Positions 12,183 to 23,600 of a stretch of 64,000 nucleotides of DNA are shown one piece after another. Position 1 is the stretch's first letter, and each line of letters begins with the position of its first letter. The stretch comes from Pogostemon cablin. Its lineage: Eukaryota > Streptophyta > Magnoliopsida > Lamiales > Lamiaceae. The stretch covers positions 28,501,777 to 28,565,776 of the forward strand of contig CM042965.1 in NCBI GenBank assembly GCA_023678885.1, written 5' to 3'. A program made the translations under genes and the position numbers. The notes under the pieces are model-generated. The model was given only the letters and a program-made list of their open reading frames with translations. It was not told the DNA's origin and made no database searches.

Positions 12183-12860
12183 TTGTTCGCCACCAGGCAC
12201 GAATATCAGCAAAGACTTCCAGACTATCAAATTTTCAAAATTTCCAGATTGTCCAATTTTCGAAACCATCGATATCGACCGTGGATGTCGTCCAGATTAT
12301 CAAAATCATCGATATCGACTAGATTATCAAATATTCGAAAAATATCAAGATTATCAAAATTCCAAAACTATCGATATCGATCGTCATATCGTCTAGATTA
12401 TCAAAATCATCGATATCGACGAGCAACCATATATAACAATAATAGATAATTAAATCAATTATGTCAGTTATATATTAGGAATCAATTCAACATCCATATA
12501 TAACAATAATAGACAATCAATTATAGCAGTTATATATTATGAATTAATTCGACATTCATATATGACAATAATAGATTATTAAATCAATTATAGCAGTCAT
12601 ATATTAGGAATTAATTCGACATCCATATATAACAATAATATACAATCTATTATGGCAGTTATATATTAGGAATTAGTTTTCTTAAAATTGGATGTCTTAT
12701 CCAACACTCTAGCAATACATGCATATAATATACCAAATATAATACGCAATCTAGCATGCTTCTATATAAGACAATAAATCATAGAGATCAGGCATCCATA
12801 TATATATATATATATAACAATAATAGACAATTAAATCAATTATGACAGTTATATATATTA
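12183..12860. repeat. AT-rich tandem arrays inside the copia element
   Basis: Two array types adjoin. From 12200 to 12425, units contain agattatcaaaatcatcga followed by tatcgac. From 12425 to 12860, units of about 63 bp contain catatataacaataatagac, aattaaatcaattat and gcagttatatattaggaatt; at least four are contiguous and another sits near 12797. A (TA)n run lies at 12797-12817. There is no coding meaning. Confidence 0.75.
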
Positions 12861-13143
12861 GGAATAAAAACGCCTCTAAATTTTAATGTCTTGTCCGACA
12901 CTCCTACTGTGGAATCGATGCCTTACGCAACAAGCAGGATTGCTTGTGCCCCAAGACGTCCATCGTCATATCCCACCGCCAATTATGTCAGGGAGCGCCC
13001 CAAGTGCCTTGACGAGCGCCCCTCGCCCGGACTGTCGCTCGTCCAATGGCCTACTTGCATGGAACCAAGTTCAGCCCAACGCGCAACACCAAACTACACC
13101 AACTGTCGTTCGTAGTTCGAAACTGAATGAACCTCAGAATCCA

Positions 13144-13745
13144 ATCTCCACCGTCCAGAATCTACTAATGTAAGTCTTGAACATTTTTTCCAAATTACAG
13201 ATCGATCCAACGGTTATTTTGTGAGAAACGGCTCTTTTCTCTCGACTGCGCAAAACAGAATCGCCCAAATATCTGCTTCTGTTTTCAGCGTACTCCCAGC
13301 AAGAAAAGGCTCGAAATTCTATCTCCACCGTTCATAATGTACATCCACAAGGTCTGAACGTGCTGACCAAATTACAGCTTGATCCAACGATTAGTTTGTC
13401 AGAAACGGCACTTTTCCCTCGACTGCGCAAAACAGAATAGCTCAAATATCTGCTTCTGTTTTCAGCGTACTCCCAGCAAGAAAAGGCTCCAAATTCGATC
13501 TCTACCGTTCAGAATGTACATCCACAAGGTCTGAACGTGTTGACCAAATTACAGCTCGATCCAACGATTAGTTTGTCAGAAACGGCACTTTTCCCTCGAC
13601 TGCGCAAAACAGAATTGCCCAAATATCTGCTTCTGTTTTCAGCGTACTCCCAGCAAGAAAAAGCTCCAAATTCGATCTCCACCGTTCAGAATGTACATCC
13701 ACAAGGTCTGAACGTGCTGACCAAATTACAGATCAATCCGACCGT
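13144..13745. repeat. ~177-bp tandem repeat in copia leader, three copies plus partial
   Basis: Copies start at 13144, 13321, 13499 and 13675 with atctccaccgttcagaatg or a close variant, giving periods of 177, 178 and 176 bp. Each unit contains aacggcacttttccctcgac, tgcgcaaaacagaat and ttctgttttcagcgtactcc. The array ends about 290 bp from the primer-binding site, so it is in the transcribed 5' leader of the minus-strand element. Confidence 0.9.
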
Positions 13746-14034
13746 TGAAACTCTGGTTATTGCCTCTGCAATATCACTACGCTGGATTTTCTCTCAAAAG
13801 CGTGATTCTATTTTTGCCCTCTCTTTCTTCCTTGCATGTGAAATTGACGAACAGTTTTCGTCGAATCCTCTCACACACAACCATGGACGAATAGATATGA
13901 TATAGGGTATATATTACATAGGGATATTCATGGTTTGCACAATAAAACCAAAACCCTAAACATGTGATCCTAATTCCGAAAAATTAATCACGTAAACCTT
14001 ATCCTAACGTGTCACGCTTCACCACGAAACCGAA

Positions 14035-14046
14035 GCTCTGATACCA
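14035..14046 (-). other. Copia primer-binding site (initiator Met tRNA)
   Basis: On the minus strand TGGTATCAGAGC starts two bases after the end of the right LTR. It is the standard complement to the 3' end of initiator-methionine tRNA and proves the element runs right to left. Confidence 0.93.
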
Positions 14047-14048
14047 AT

Positions 14049-15456
14049 TGTTGCCATTCGATCGTTTGGTTAACGTGACCCATTAGGGTTCCATGAATTT
14101 CTAACAAGCAGCGGAAGCAAGTAAACATGAAACGCATTACCTTTCACCAAGGGTTGATGTAGAGGTTGAATTCTCGCTGGCAGTCTGCGCAGTACCACGA
14201 GAATAGCCATAAGTTCCTCTTCTGATGTCGGAATTGAGTGATCTTTATGCTCAGACGATCCTCTCTTCGAAGGCTTTCCATCAGTATATAATGCATTAAA
14301 ATCTAAGAACTGTACGATTTTATATGAATTTTGGAACATGACGAACTGCAGCAGCAAACGACCTTCCGGTCTTCTGCTGTATGTCCCAAGTCCGATCTCG
14401 TGTCCCAAGTCCGATCTCGACGTCGTGTGGGCGACGATCTACGAGACCTACTTAATCTGCTCTCAACCCTCATCACACGTGAATAATGAATTAGATTAGG
14501 GTTCCAGATAAGTTGAGGTGACTTATATACATGGGCTACAGCAGGGATCAGGAGGAGAAATTGGGTTGGGCCTCTATTGGGCTTAAGTATCCAAGCTTAG
14601 CCCAAAGCTTATACTTAAGTCCAATAATAATAATATATTCCACTAAAATATTATTACTGCACTACCATACCAATTCCAAAATTACGTTTTGGGCTCCTTC
14701 TTATTATGAGCCCGTTAGTCTCCCCATGTTTAAGATATACAATGTCCATTAATTAATTTAAGTTACTGACAACTCAATTAATTAATATCTCATCCAAGAG
14801 TAGTACCACTCAACCTCATTATCATGCTGGAATAAATTCCACCTGCAGGGTTTACATGATAATCCTTATGAGCTCCTCAAGGGGACATCATCAACCTATG
14901 ACGGACACGAATTCCTTCTACAATTAATAGCACACCATAGAAACAGCACTACTTCCCAACTCACCGAGTTTATTGATTTAATTGCATGTAAATCTCACCC
15001 ATTGATGAATCAAAGAAATACATACTGCCCTATGTGTCGAGGTTATTGTATAGGGATTAAGAGCACGAACATCCATAATAACTGAGATCAAGTTCTCCTA
15101 TAAGTCAGTATAAATCGAACGATCTCAAGCGGTCCTGCTCAATACACACAAGTGCACTAATGTGATTCTATAGCCAAGACAAGCTAATACCAAACCACAC
15201 TACAACCATCCCGATAGAGAGTCCCCGTCTATCTCGATTGTGAGCATCTGTTTATACTTTATAAGGAAACCGATAATATGATCTTCCGCGTGTTGTCGCA
15301 CAACATATTATCTACAGTATAAAGTAAGTGGACTATTGCATCGAACATATAAATAAATTATAAGATGCAATCATTTGATCATATGATTCTCATTTCAAAT
15401 TAATTGTTATAACATTGTTCATACAAAAAGCTAGACTTTTAGTATACAATCTAACA
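14049..15456 (-). repeat. Copia 5' LTR (right copy), 1408 bp
   Basis: It matches 7059-8447. It is exactly 19 bp longer, and the whole difference is a 19-bp tandem duplication, tgtcccaagtccgatctcg, at 14382-14400 and 14401-14419. Few other substitutions are visible. Confidence 0.92.
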
Positions 15457-15461
15457 CCAAC

Positions 15462-15985
15462 TAACTGTAATTATGTGCTGTCTATGGACATCTCCAGTCC
15501 ATACAAAGTTACGACAAGCCACTTCAATTTTTTTCAACAATGATCTAGGCCATTTATAAACCATCATGACATGTACATTTGATGCAATAACAACTAATTA
15601 ACTAAGCATATCCTACCCGCTATCGAGAGAGTGTTTCCTTTCCAGTGTTGGAATTTGCTCAACACGCCATCCATCGCTTGTTGAAAATATTCTCTTTTCG
15701 GTGATCCAATAAAAATAGGTACACCGAGATAAGTAAATGGGAATTTTCTTCATGAATCCCCAGATCATCTAGCACCCTTCTTTTCACCACTGTTTTAACA
15801 TGTGCGCCGAAGAAAACCTTTGATTTGCTAAGGTTAAAGACTTAACCAGAAACCCTTACATAATCCTCCAAGACCATTCTCAATGTGTCTATAGAGTTAA
15901 CATTACCCTGACAAAATAATAAAATATCATCCATATAAAATAAGTACGGTGGTATCATGGTGGACCTGTTTGCCTTTGCTTGTAG
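15462..15985 (-). pseudogene. LINE ORF2 middle part: RT palm with YMDD
   Basis: Minus-strand translation gives STMIPPYLFYMDDILLFCQG, containing the catalytic YMDD box of a LINE reverse transcriptase, then SIDTLRMVLEDY, SKSKVFFGAHVK and the downstream thumb region. It joins in register with the RT core at 24096-24297 on one side (beyond the Athila-like insertion) and with 7053-6838 on the other (beyond the copia insertion). Premature stops are present. It is one exonless LINE ORF cut into three by two LTR elements. Confidence 0.9.
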
Positions 15986-16367
15986 AATATTGATAAGTTT
16001 AGAAATCTCATGAATTTAGGGTCCAATTATAGCATGGTTCCATACAATTATGCTTAGTTCGAGTGTTTAAGTGCCCTAGATTGCGCGATATTTATAAATA
16101 TTTGGAGAATTTGTACTTTGTTGAAATTTTTGTAATTTTCAGGTATACATGGATTCTAGAAGTGAAGAGGAAGATGTAGAAAAAAGTGGATCTCAATTAG
16201 AAGTTAAAACGAGGGAGAACGAGCCGAAACAGTGAAGCAGCGCGAAGCTGTCACAAAAATTTGACCGAGGGGGAAAATTCGATTGAATTTTTGTTCATTT
16301 TTGTGAAAAACACGGGCGAAAATAGAGCATCGAAGGCTACGCACACTGTAAGAAAAATTCGACCGAA

Positions 16368-16448
16368 GCACGAAAATTCAGTTGAATTTTCGTGCAAAAT
16401 GTCCAATTCTACAGTGCCAAATTAGGGCTTTTCAAGGGGGTATAAATA
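16368..16448 (+). promoter_or_regulatory. LTR promoter: perfect hairpin upstream of TATA box
   Basis: GCACGAAAATTC (16368-16379), a 4-base loop and GAATTTTCGTGC (16384-16395) form a perfect 12-bp stem. TATAAATA follows at 16441-16448. In the right LTR the same layout occurs with TATAAATA at 21056-21063 and a one-mismatch palindrome near 20977. Transcription should start about 30 bp after the TATA box, upstream of the CATC-rich leader. Confidence 0.65.
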
Positions 16449-16499
16449 CCCAAAACCTCCCAATCCTCCACTAGAACAGATCAGGGGGGCTGCTCTCAC

Positions 16500-16650
16500 A
16501 TACCATCCATCCTCTTCTCCATTCATCCATCCTCCATTCATCCATCCATCCTCCATTCATTCATTCATCCTCCTCTCCATTCATCCATCCATCTACCACT
16601 CATCCTTCCAACCTTCATTCCATTCATCCATTCCACTAATCCATTCCACC
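16500..16650 (+). repeat. CATC / CATTCATCC simple repeat in LTR
   Basis: The stretch is an irregular run of catccatcctc and cattcatccatc phrases. The right LTR carries a shorter version at about 21118-21240, so the array length has changed since insertion or through recombination. Confidence 0.9.
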
Positions 16651-17644
16651 AATCCACCAATATAAGAAGGGAAGAACATCAAGGAGTGAAGATTGGAGCA
16701 TGTTGAAGGAAGATAAGGCCAACTTCAAAAGAGAGGCCCATCAACCTTTGATTTGTTATTTTCTTCATTATTTGGCTCAATTGGAGAAAGCAATAGGTTA
16801 TATTAATTTTGTAATGAATTTTAGTGGCTAGTCCTCATGTGAGGCTAGCCACATGATGGATTGAGATTATTCTAGATATGTAGGATTTTTTAATGATTTA
16901 ATTGAATTGATTTTGGAATTTATCTCATGATCTATGATTACTTGATTCATGTTATGAATTGTGTGGTTAAATTTTCTATTCATAGTGTTAGGATGGCCAT
17001 TCCAATATTATGTCTAGGGTTTTAATTGAATCATTTTATTATATGATCATGTATGTTAGTGTAGGGAGAGGTAAGTCATACCCTTCTTGTGCTTGGGACA
17101 TTCATGAGATAACACTTAGTTAATTGATCTTAATTGGTTGTTAATTGAGTGAGAAGAACCAAACTTATGATCATAATACCTTCTATGGGAATTGAGAGTA
17201 AGAATCAATCTTAGGGGCTTGCAAACTTGTAAAAAGTTTAGAACCTAATTGCCTTGACCATAGGGATTAGGGGAACATACGTGATTGCTTCTATTCCATT
17301 TTCAATGATGTTTACCATTAGAAACTTGCATGCCTAGGTGATGTCTTAATCTTGATTGTGGTTAAGCCTTGCATACTTCTTAGATTGCTCACCATCACCC
17401 ATCATCCATCTCATATGTATATTTTCTATCTTTAATTGCTTTCCTAGTTATTAATTAATTGTAGTGTAATTAAACCTCCCCTTTATTGATTAGTCCTTCT
17501 AGAGTGAAATATCTTTCGAATACGAATACATCACTTTCTCCCTTGGGTTCGATATTATATATTTTGCACTTGGTCACCATGTTCTACACAATGATAGAGT
17601 ACGCTTACTCTTATCAATTTGTACCAAAATTGAGACTAAGTTCA

Positions 17645-17660
17645 TGGCGCCGTTGCCAGA
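17645..17660 (+). other. Primer-binding site (Asp tRNA type)
   Basis: TGGCGCCGTTGCCAGA follows the LTR end with no spacer. TGGCGCCGTTGCC is the Asp-tRNA complement used by Athila-lineage Ty3 elements. Confidence 0.88.
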
Positions 17661-17874
17661 GAAAAAGGCTTTGGTGTAACGTGTTTGAATTTGTTAGCTC
17701 TACTTAGGACATTTTTTTTATTTTTTGCATATATTTTTGCTTTGGAAAATTTTTGTTCTTACTTTGTTCTTCTTGATAGGTACAACTACCTTGAAAGAAG
17801 GGGAGAATGAACAAAACCAAAAATAGTAAGTGGAGAAGAATTGTAGTAGATCTTGAGAAGAAGAGCATAAAAAA

Positions 17875-19002
17875 ATGGACCAATGCTACAATAATGGAAT
17901 ATATGCGGGATGGCAAGGTGCTTACAATGTGATTACATTTCAACCGTATCAAGCGAACACTTATTCCGTATCAAGTTCTTACAACCAAGTTCCGATGGTT
18001 ACTCCTCTATCCGATAATAGTGCCTTAATAGAGTTGTATAGAAGATACGCTCATGGGAGCAATGAAAGGCAAAGTGTTCAACCAAGTCTTCCTAATTATG
18101 GGGATCAATATCTTCAAAGTATGCCAACTTCTTATCCTATGGTGCAACCAGAGTGGATGATGCCTAGTTCTCAAGTTGAGGATATGTTTTACATGCATGA
18201 GAGTAATTTTCAAAGACTTGATCGAGGGAACTATCTTCAAGAACAAAGATGGCAACCACCGAGTAAAGAGATAAAGCCACCCGTAGAAGATCGAATTGGG
18301 CAACTCATGGATATGCTCAATGAGATGATTGAAGAAAGAAGAGTAGAAAGAAAGAGAGAAGATGAGAAAAATAAGAGGAGATTTGAGGCCCTAGAATGTC
18401 AAATGAGTCAAATGATAAGTGAACGGAACACTCTTCACGAAATGGAAAATTTTGATGAAGAGATTGAAGAAGAATTAGAAGTAGAAGAGTGTTCAGAGGA
18501 TGATGAAGACTCAAGAGATGTTGAGCTTATTGAGGATAAGGAAGACAAGGTTGAAGAGAATTTGGGGGAAGAAGAATCAAAGGAGGTGCTTGAAGAGCCT
18601 ATTGAGGCAAATTATGTGGACGAAGAGGAACAAAGTCTAGAAACAAGTGATGATGACTTGAAGAGTGACATGAGCATTTCTAAACCTTTGAACTCTTTAA
18701 GTTGTTTTAAATTTCAAAATATTGTTTTTATTGACTTTGTCTTACCTATTGATTCTTCTCAATGCCTTAGGTACAAAAGAGAGCTTGAAGAAATTTTGGG
18801 AGTCTACTTGATAAAAAGGAATAAGTGGTGGTCACGAAAGGAGATATTAATGGAATGCAAACTCAAAAAAGTCGAATATCTAAAGCCAATTTCGAAGGAT
18901 ACTACGGAGGTCATTACTTGCCACAAATGCCTAAAAGAGGAAGAAGCACAAAGATTAAAATTTGATGGCAAGAACGAAAGATATCCTTGGCCATTCCGAT
19001 GA
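17875..19002 (+). CDS. 375-residue Gag-derived protein with coiled coil and acidic domain
   Basis: This is the only long ORF of the element, intact from ATG at 17875 to TGA. Residues 1-130 are rich in Gln, Tyr, Pro and Ser. Residues about 135-185 look like a charged coiled coil (MLNEMIEERRVERKREDEKN) and include RRFEALECQMSQM. The Athila gag at 54852-55787 has the similar RRFKALEHSVGQIA, so this part is probably the C-terminal part of an Athila Gag. Residues 190-265 are strongly acidic. The tail has paired Trp (RNKWWSRKEI) and CHKCLKEEE. There is no capsid fold, CCHC knuckle or protease DSG/DLG motif that I can see. An intact ORF in an element without pol suggests it was kept by selection or that the insertion is recent. 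Function is unknown; a structural or RNA-packaging role is only inference. Confidence 0.7.
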   Translation: MDQCYNNGIYAGWQGAYNVITFQPYQANTYSVSSSYNQVPMVTPLSDNSALIELYRRYAHGSNERQSVQPSLPNYGDQYLQSMPTSYPMVQPEWMMPSSQVEDMFYMHESNFQRLDRGNYLQEQRWQPPSKEIKPPVEDRIGQLMDMLNEMIEERRVERKREDEKNKRRFEALECQMSQMISERNTLHEMENFDEEIEEELEVEECSEDDEDSRDVELIEDKEDKVEENLGEEESKEVLEEPIEANYVDEEEQSLETSDDDLKSDMSISKPLNSLSCFKFQNIVFIDFVLPIDSSQCLRYKRELEEILGVYLIKRNKWWSRKEILMECKLKKVEYLKPISKDTTEVITCHKCLKEEEAQRLKFDGKNERYPWPFR

Positions 19003-20608
19003 ATTCTCCATAACCCGTCCGGCTTGAAGACGTTAAACTTAGCCCTAATTTGGAGGCAACCCATCATTATCTTTATTGCTTTCATTCAATTGCTTTCTTA
19101 GTTTTTTTAGTTTTTATCGTGTTTCTTGTCTTTTGTAGGAACATGAAGGAGCTTCCAGTGATGGTCTTGAAGAGAAGAAAGAAGTGAAACAAAATTGGTA
19201 ACAAAACTTTATTCAAACTAAAATTCAACTCTTAGTTAAATTTAAGTTTGGGGGTCGGGATGGTTCGTTTTGTTACATGCTCGAATTGCTCTTAGTTGTA
19301 CATTTTGCACCAGTGCACCTTTTGTTCCTCTTGTTTTTGTGAGCCTTTTCTTTATTTCTTATTATTGAATCTTCTCTTTTGGAGCTAATTTAGTGATTGT
19401 TTGAGACTATGAGATTGAGTTAGATCATGTGGTTGAATAGATATGAGCTTGTGTACTTGTTATGGTTGGGAATTTGCTTGTGTGATGCTTGTTTTTACAC
19501 TATTGATGAACCGTGAGATTTTGAGCCTCGAATGCACAAATATTATGCGATTCATTTCTTTCATGTGGGCATCATTCATGTGTATGTGTTCTAGAACTTG
19601 TCATTCATCTTACTTGAGGCTACATTTGTGCGGAGATTGTTGAAAATGATCTTAGGCCATCCTTGAAAATTGAAGTCACTAGACAAATGATATCCTTACC
19701 ATAACATTGTTCCCTTGTAAGCCATTTTGAGCCTATGAAGCCTATTCTTTGATTATTAGCTCATTACAAGCCAATAAAACCCACTTAAGCCTTTACATAA
19801 AACCTTTTATGTGGATGATTGTTGGAGATGGTAATTAAAGGAGGTTATGAAGATAAAAGCAAAAAAGTTGTGCTTGAAATGCAATGAGAGATAGTGAATG
19901 ATGATGCGTAAGCAAGAAAATAAATTGAATGAAGCTCTAAAAAAACAAAAGAACATAAGAGCTAAAAAAAGAAAGAAAAGCTCAAATGTGTATTGCAAAA
20001 GGTATGGAGAAAAAGAGCTACAAAAGAAATGCTTAACTTCAAGAGTTAAGAAAGGAAGAGATAATGAAGTACGTGAAAAGTGAATAAGAAAAAAAAAAGA
20101 AGAGTTAATTTATGATTAAGGAGTAGTGCTTGACGAGAAGGGAGACATCTCTTCTAATCATCCACACACATATTTGAGTCACTTTTATTCATATATCCCT
20201 ACCCTTACCAAAGAGCCTTCATTACATCCAAATATAAAGTCCTATTTGATTCAATGATTGACACACTTCAATAGTGGTGTAGAGTTTGAGAATTGTGACA
20301 AGTCTATGGTAATGCGTGCATGTGAATCAATTATGAATGTAAAAACGTCCACAATTTCCACTATGAGTGTGAGTGCATAGACTAACTTGAGAGGATTAGT
20401 GAGAATGATTATTGTACTTGCATTATTCTCACCATGATTTGTGCATAGGTTTATTGATGTTTAAGTCATGTGATTTGATTTGATTGATTAGTTAAAAATG
20501 ATTATACTCTTTCTTTGATCCATTCTCCAATCCACTAAATTTCTACCCTCACGTTCTTTTTCTTTTCTTCGTTGTTCAGGGACAAACAACATTTTAAGTT
20601 TGGAGGGT
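19003..20608 (+). other. Athila-type 3' noncoding region with conserved motif and polypurine tract
   Basis: Just after the stop, gacgttaaacttagcccta then TTTGGAGGCAACCCA (19049-19063) matches the motif found after protease in the element at 58322 (GGGAGACAACCCA, 62709-62721). A purine-rich tract with a Lys-rich open frame at 19898-20083 looks noncoding. The block at 20198-20281 (aaagagccttcattacatcc) is shared with the minus-strand element at 53890-53968. The region ends in the polypurine tract aagtttggagggt (20596-20608) before the right LTR. Confidence 0.7.
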
Positions 20609-23600
20609 TGATGAGTGTAAAAATCTCATGAATTTAGGGTCCAATTATAGCATGGTTCCATACAATTATGCTTAGTTTGAGTGTTTAAGTGCCCTAGATT
20701 GCGCGATATTTGTAAATATTTAGAGAATTTGTATTTGGTGGAATTTTTGTAATTTTTAGGTATAAATGGATTCTAGAAGTGAAGAGGAAGATATAGAAAA
20801 AATGGATCTCAATTCAAAGTTAAAATGAGGGAGAACGAGCCATAACAGTGAAGCAGCGCGAAGCTGTCACAAAAATTCGACCGAGGGGGAAAAATTCGGT
20901 CGAATTTTTGTTCATTTTTGTGAAAAACACGGGAAAAAATAGAGCATCGAAGGCTACGCACACTGTAAAAAAATTCGACCGAAGCACGAAAATTCGATCG
21001 AATTTTAGTGCAAAATGTCCAATTCTACGGTGCGAAATTAGGGCTTTTCAAGGGGTATAAATACCCAAAACCTCCCAATCCTCCACTAGAATAGATCAGG
21101 GGGGCTGCTCTCACACACCATCCATCCTCCTCTCCATTCATCCATCCTCCATTCATCCATCCATCCTCCATTCATTCATTCATCCTCCTCTCCATTCATC
21201 CATCCAACCTTCATTCCATCCATCCATTCCACTAATCCATTCCACCAATCCACCAATATAAGAAGGGAAGAACATCAAGGAGTGAAGATTGGAGCATGTT
21301 GAAGGAAGATAAGGCCAACTTTAAAAGGGAAGCCCATCAACTTTTGATTTGTTGTTTTCTTCATTATTTGCCTCAATTGGAGCAAGCCATGGATTATATT
21401 AATTTTGTAATGAATTTTAGTGGCTAGTCCTCATGTGAGGCTAGCCACATGATGGATTGAGATTATTCTAGATATGTAGGATTTTTAATGATTTAATTGA
21501 ATTGATTTTGGAATTTATCTCATGATCTATGATTACTTGATTCATGTTATGAATTGTGTGGTTAAATTCTCTATTCATAGTATTAGGATGACCATTCCAA
21601 TATTATGTCTAGGGTTTTAATTGAATCATTTATTATATGATCATGTATGTTAGTGTAGAAAGAGGTAAGCCATACCCTTCTTGTGCTTGGGACATTCATG
21701 AGATAACACTTAGTTAATTGATCTTAATTGGTTGTTAATTGATTGTCTTGAAATTCACCTAAGTTTGTTGCATGTTTTATGTGAATTTTCTCGTATTTTA
21801 TGTTTCGTTTCGTGTCTTATTTCTCATTATTTTAGTATTTTTAGTTTTATTTTATTTTTATATTATTATTGCATGAATAGGTCATTATGTGATGCATTGT
21901 ATATAAGAGAAGTGAAGTTAAAAATTAAATAAGGAGAAGCAGAGAAAACACGGCCAATAGAGATTACACGGGCATCCTTGGTCGTGTTGATGAAGTAGGC
22001 ATTACAGTAAAAACACGTCCTCACCGTGGAAGTGTTTGACTTTCTGGGCATGTGAGAGGTTCAAATTGACATACAGTAAAAACACGGCCTCAATGTGGCC
22101 GTGTTTGAGCTGTTGGCCGTGTGAGGATGCAGGAATTATTTAAGTGGCCAATGAATTACTGCCACATCATCAAACTTCACATGGTCAAAATGAGAATTTT
22201 GTATTTCCTTGAAGCCATTTGAGATAATGCAGCTGAGCCCAAAGAATTATTGCCACGTCGTCAACATTAATTGATCCACTAATTAAACTTGGCCCAAATT
22301 TGGGCGTGTAAAATGGATATGCTGCCAACTAGCCTTTCACAAGTTGCCACGTGTCTGTAACCTAATTATCTTCTCATATAAAAACCTGGCATATGAAAAT
22401 TGAGGGAGGATCATCATAGCAGCCGAAAACAGAGTCCCAATCCAACACACACATCACCTACTCTTTTACTTATTTTTCACCTTTATTTTCAATACATCTT
22501 CATTCCTTTCATCTTTGGTGTTAAAGACCTCAAGAATTCAAGAGCTAGAGGTGGAGATCAAGAAGAATAGAAGATTCTCTTCAAGAAATTGATAGGGAAG
22601 AATTTATTCATTTTGTATTTCTTTTGGATTTGAAAATATGGATATTTGTAATGAATCATTTATGTGTTTTGTTGCTTTTATCATGTTAGGCTAATCCCTC
22701 TAGTAGGATTAGGGATATGAAGAGCATATTAGATTTATATTATCATGTGAATTAAATTGGTTTTTGACTTAATTGATGTTGGTTTCTATTCATGGGCTTT
22801 AATTGTTTTGATGTTGTGATGGCATGGTTTGTTATTCATGAATAATTATTGGTTTAATGGATTGTTGATCAATGGATGATTTGTGATGATTAAATGCTAT
22901 CATAATATTCATGTGTATATTGCTTGGAGTGAGAGGGAGACGACCCTCTTAAGTATTAGAAATGTATGAATAGACATCGAGTTTAGGTTTGACTGAGAGG
23001 ATATTTGAACTCGATGAGGGGAACCAATCCATTCGTTGGCTCTAGTACACAAAAAGGGAGAGTTAAATTCTAATTAGTACCTTCTAAGGGAGAATTGAGA
23101 ATTAATTAGTACCTAGATGGAAGAGGTTAATGTTGGGCTTTGATCTTAAGTGCTTTTGGGAGTTTTTAGTGGATCAACAACCTTTGTAACCCGAGAGGGA
23201 GCTTAAGATATAATCGTGATCACCCTTAATCTACATCAATTGAGTTGAATTCTCTTTGCATGATAATATGTTGAGAGTGTGCTTGGATGTTTCTAATCCC
23301 ATGTTTTTCCATACTTGAACTTTAACACCTATTCTCCGTTATTTTTACTCATCTTTACTTTCCATTTCTCTTATTTGCTATTTTCTTTTCTTGTTACTTG
23401 TTTTAGTTGTTTATTTGATAATCAAACTCAAAACCCCTATCATCCTTACAAAAGTGGCATAAACTTGAGCTCACGTATTTTATTAATCCAAACTTAACTC
23501 CTTTGTGGTTCGATAATTTTATTTCTTGGGATATACTTCTACAATGACCGAGTATTCTTGCTCTTGAGTAAAAAATTATTCAAACATTAATTGAGTGAGA

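Larger units (their letters stand above)
10422..13143. other. Decayed copia interior, no recognisable gag
   Basis: This interval should carry gag, protease and the integrase N-terminus on the minus strand, but I cannot identify them. It contains a 46-bp duplicated phrase (11793-11942) and AT-rich tandem arrays (12183-12860). Plus-strand open frames around 12886-13173 have no recognisable product. Confidence 0.5.
7059..15456 (-). mobile_element. Ty1/copia LTR retrotransposon, full length, decayed, 8398 bp
   Basis: Two LTRs (7059-8447 and 14049-15456) are nearly identical and flanked by a perfect 5-bp target duplication, CCAAC, at 7054-7058 and 15457-15461. The primer-binding site next to the right LTR and the polypurine tract next to the left LTR put the element on the minus strand. 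The interior has recognisable copia integrase, RT and RNase H remnants (10421-8611) but no intact ORF. The leader and putative gag area (about 10.4-14.0 kb) is filled with tandem repeats. It sits inside the LINE: LINE coding sequence resumes on the other side at the expected position. Close LTR similarity indicates a young insertion relative to its decayed coding region. Confidence 0.92.
15991..17644 (+). repeat. 5' LTR of the Athila-like element, 1654 bp
   Basis: It starts TGATAAGTTTAGAAATCTCA and ends ...gactaagttca directly before the primer-binding site. It contains a hairpin and TATA box at 16368-16448, a CATC/CATTCATCC simple repeat at 16500-16650, and the common near-end phrase cccttgggttcgatatt at about 17539. 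Confidence 0.9.

Noticed and set aside
12886..13173. Overlapping plus-strand frames of 74-95 residues
   Set aside because: They are antisense within the copia leader and have no family motifs.
13144..13745. Considered a CRISPR-like or satellite centromere array
   Set aside because: There are only about 3.5 units, no unique spacers, and the array lies inside a copia leader in a plant genome.
19898..20083. 61-residue Lys-rich frame
   Set aside because: It arises from an A/G-rich segment of the Athila-type 3' noncoding region; the corresponding region in the other element has no such frame.
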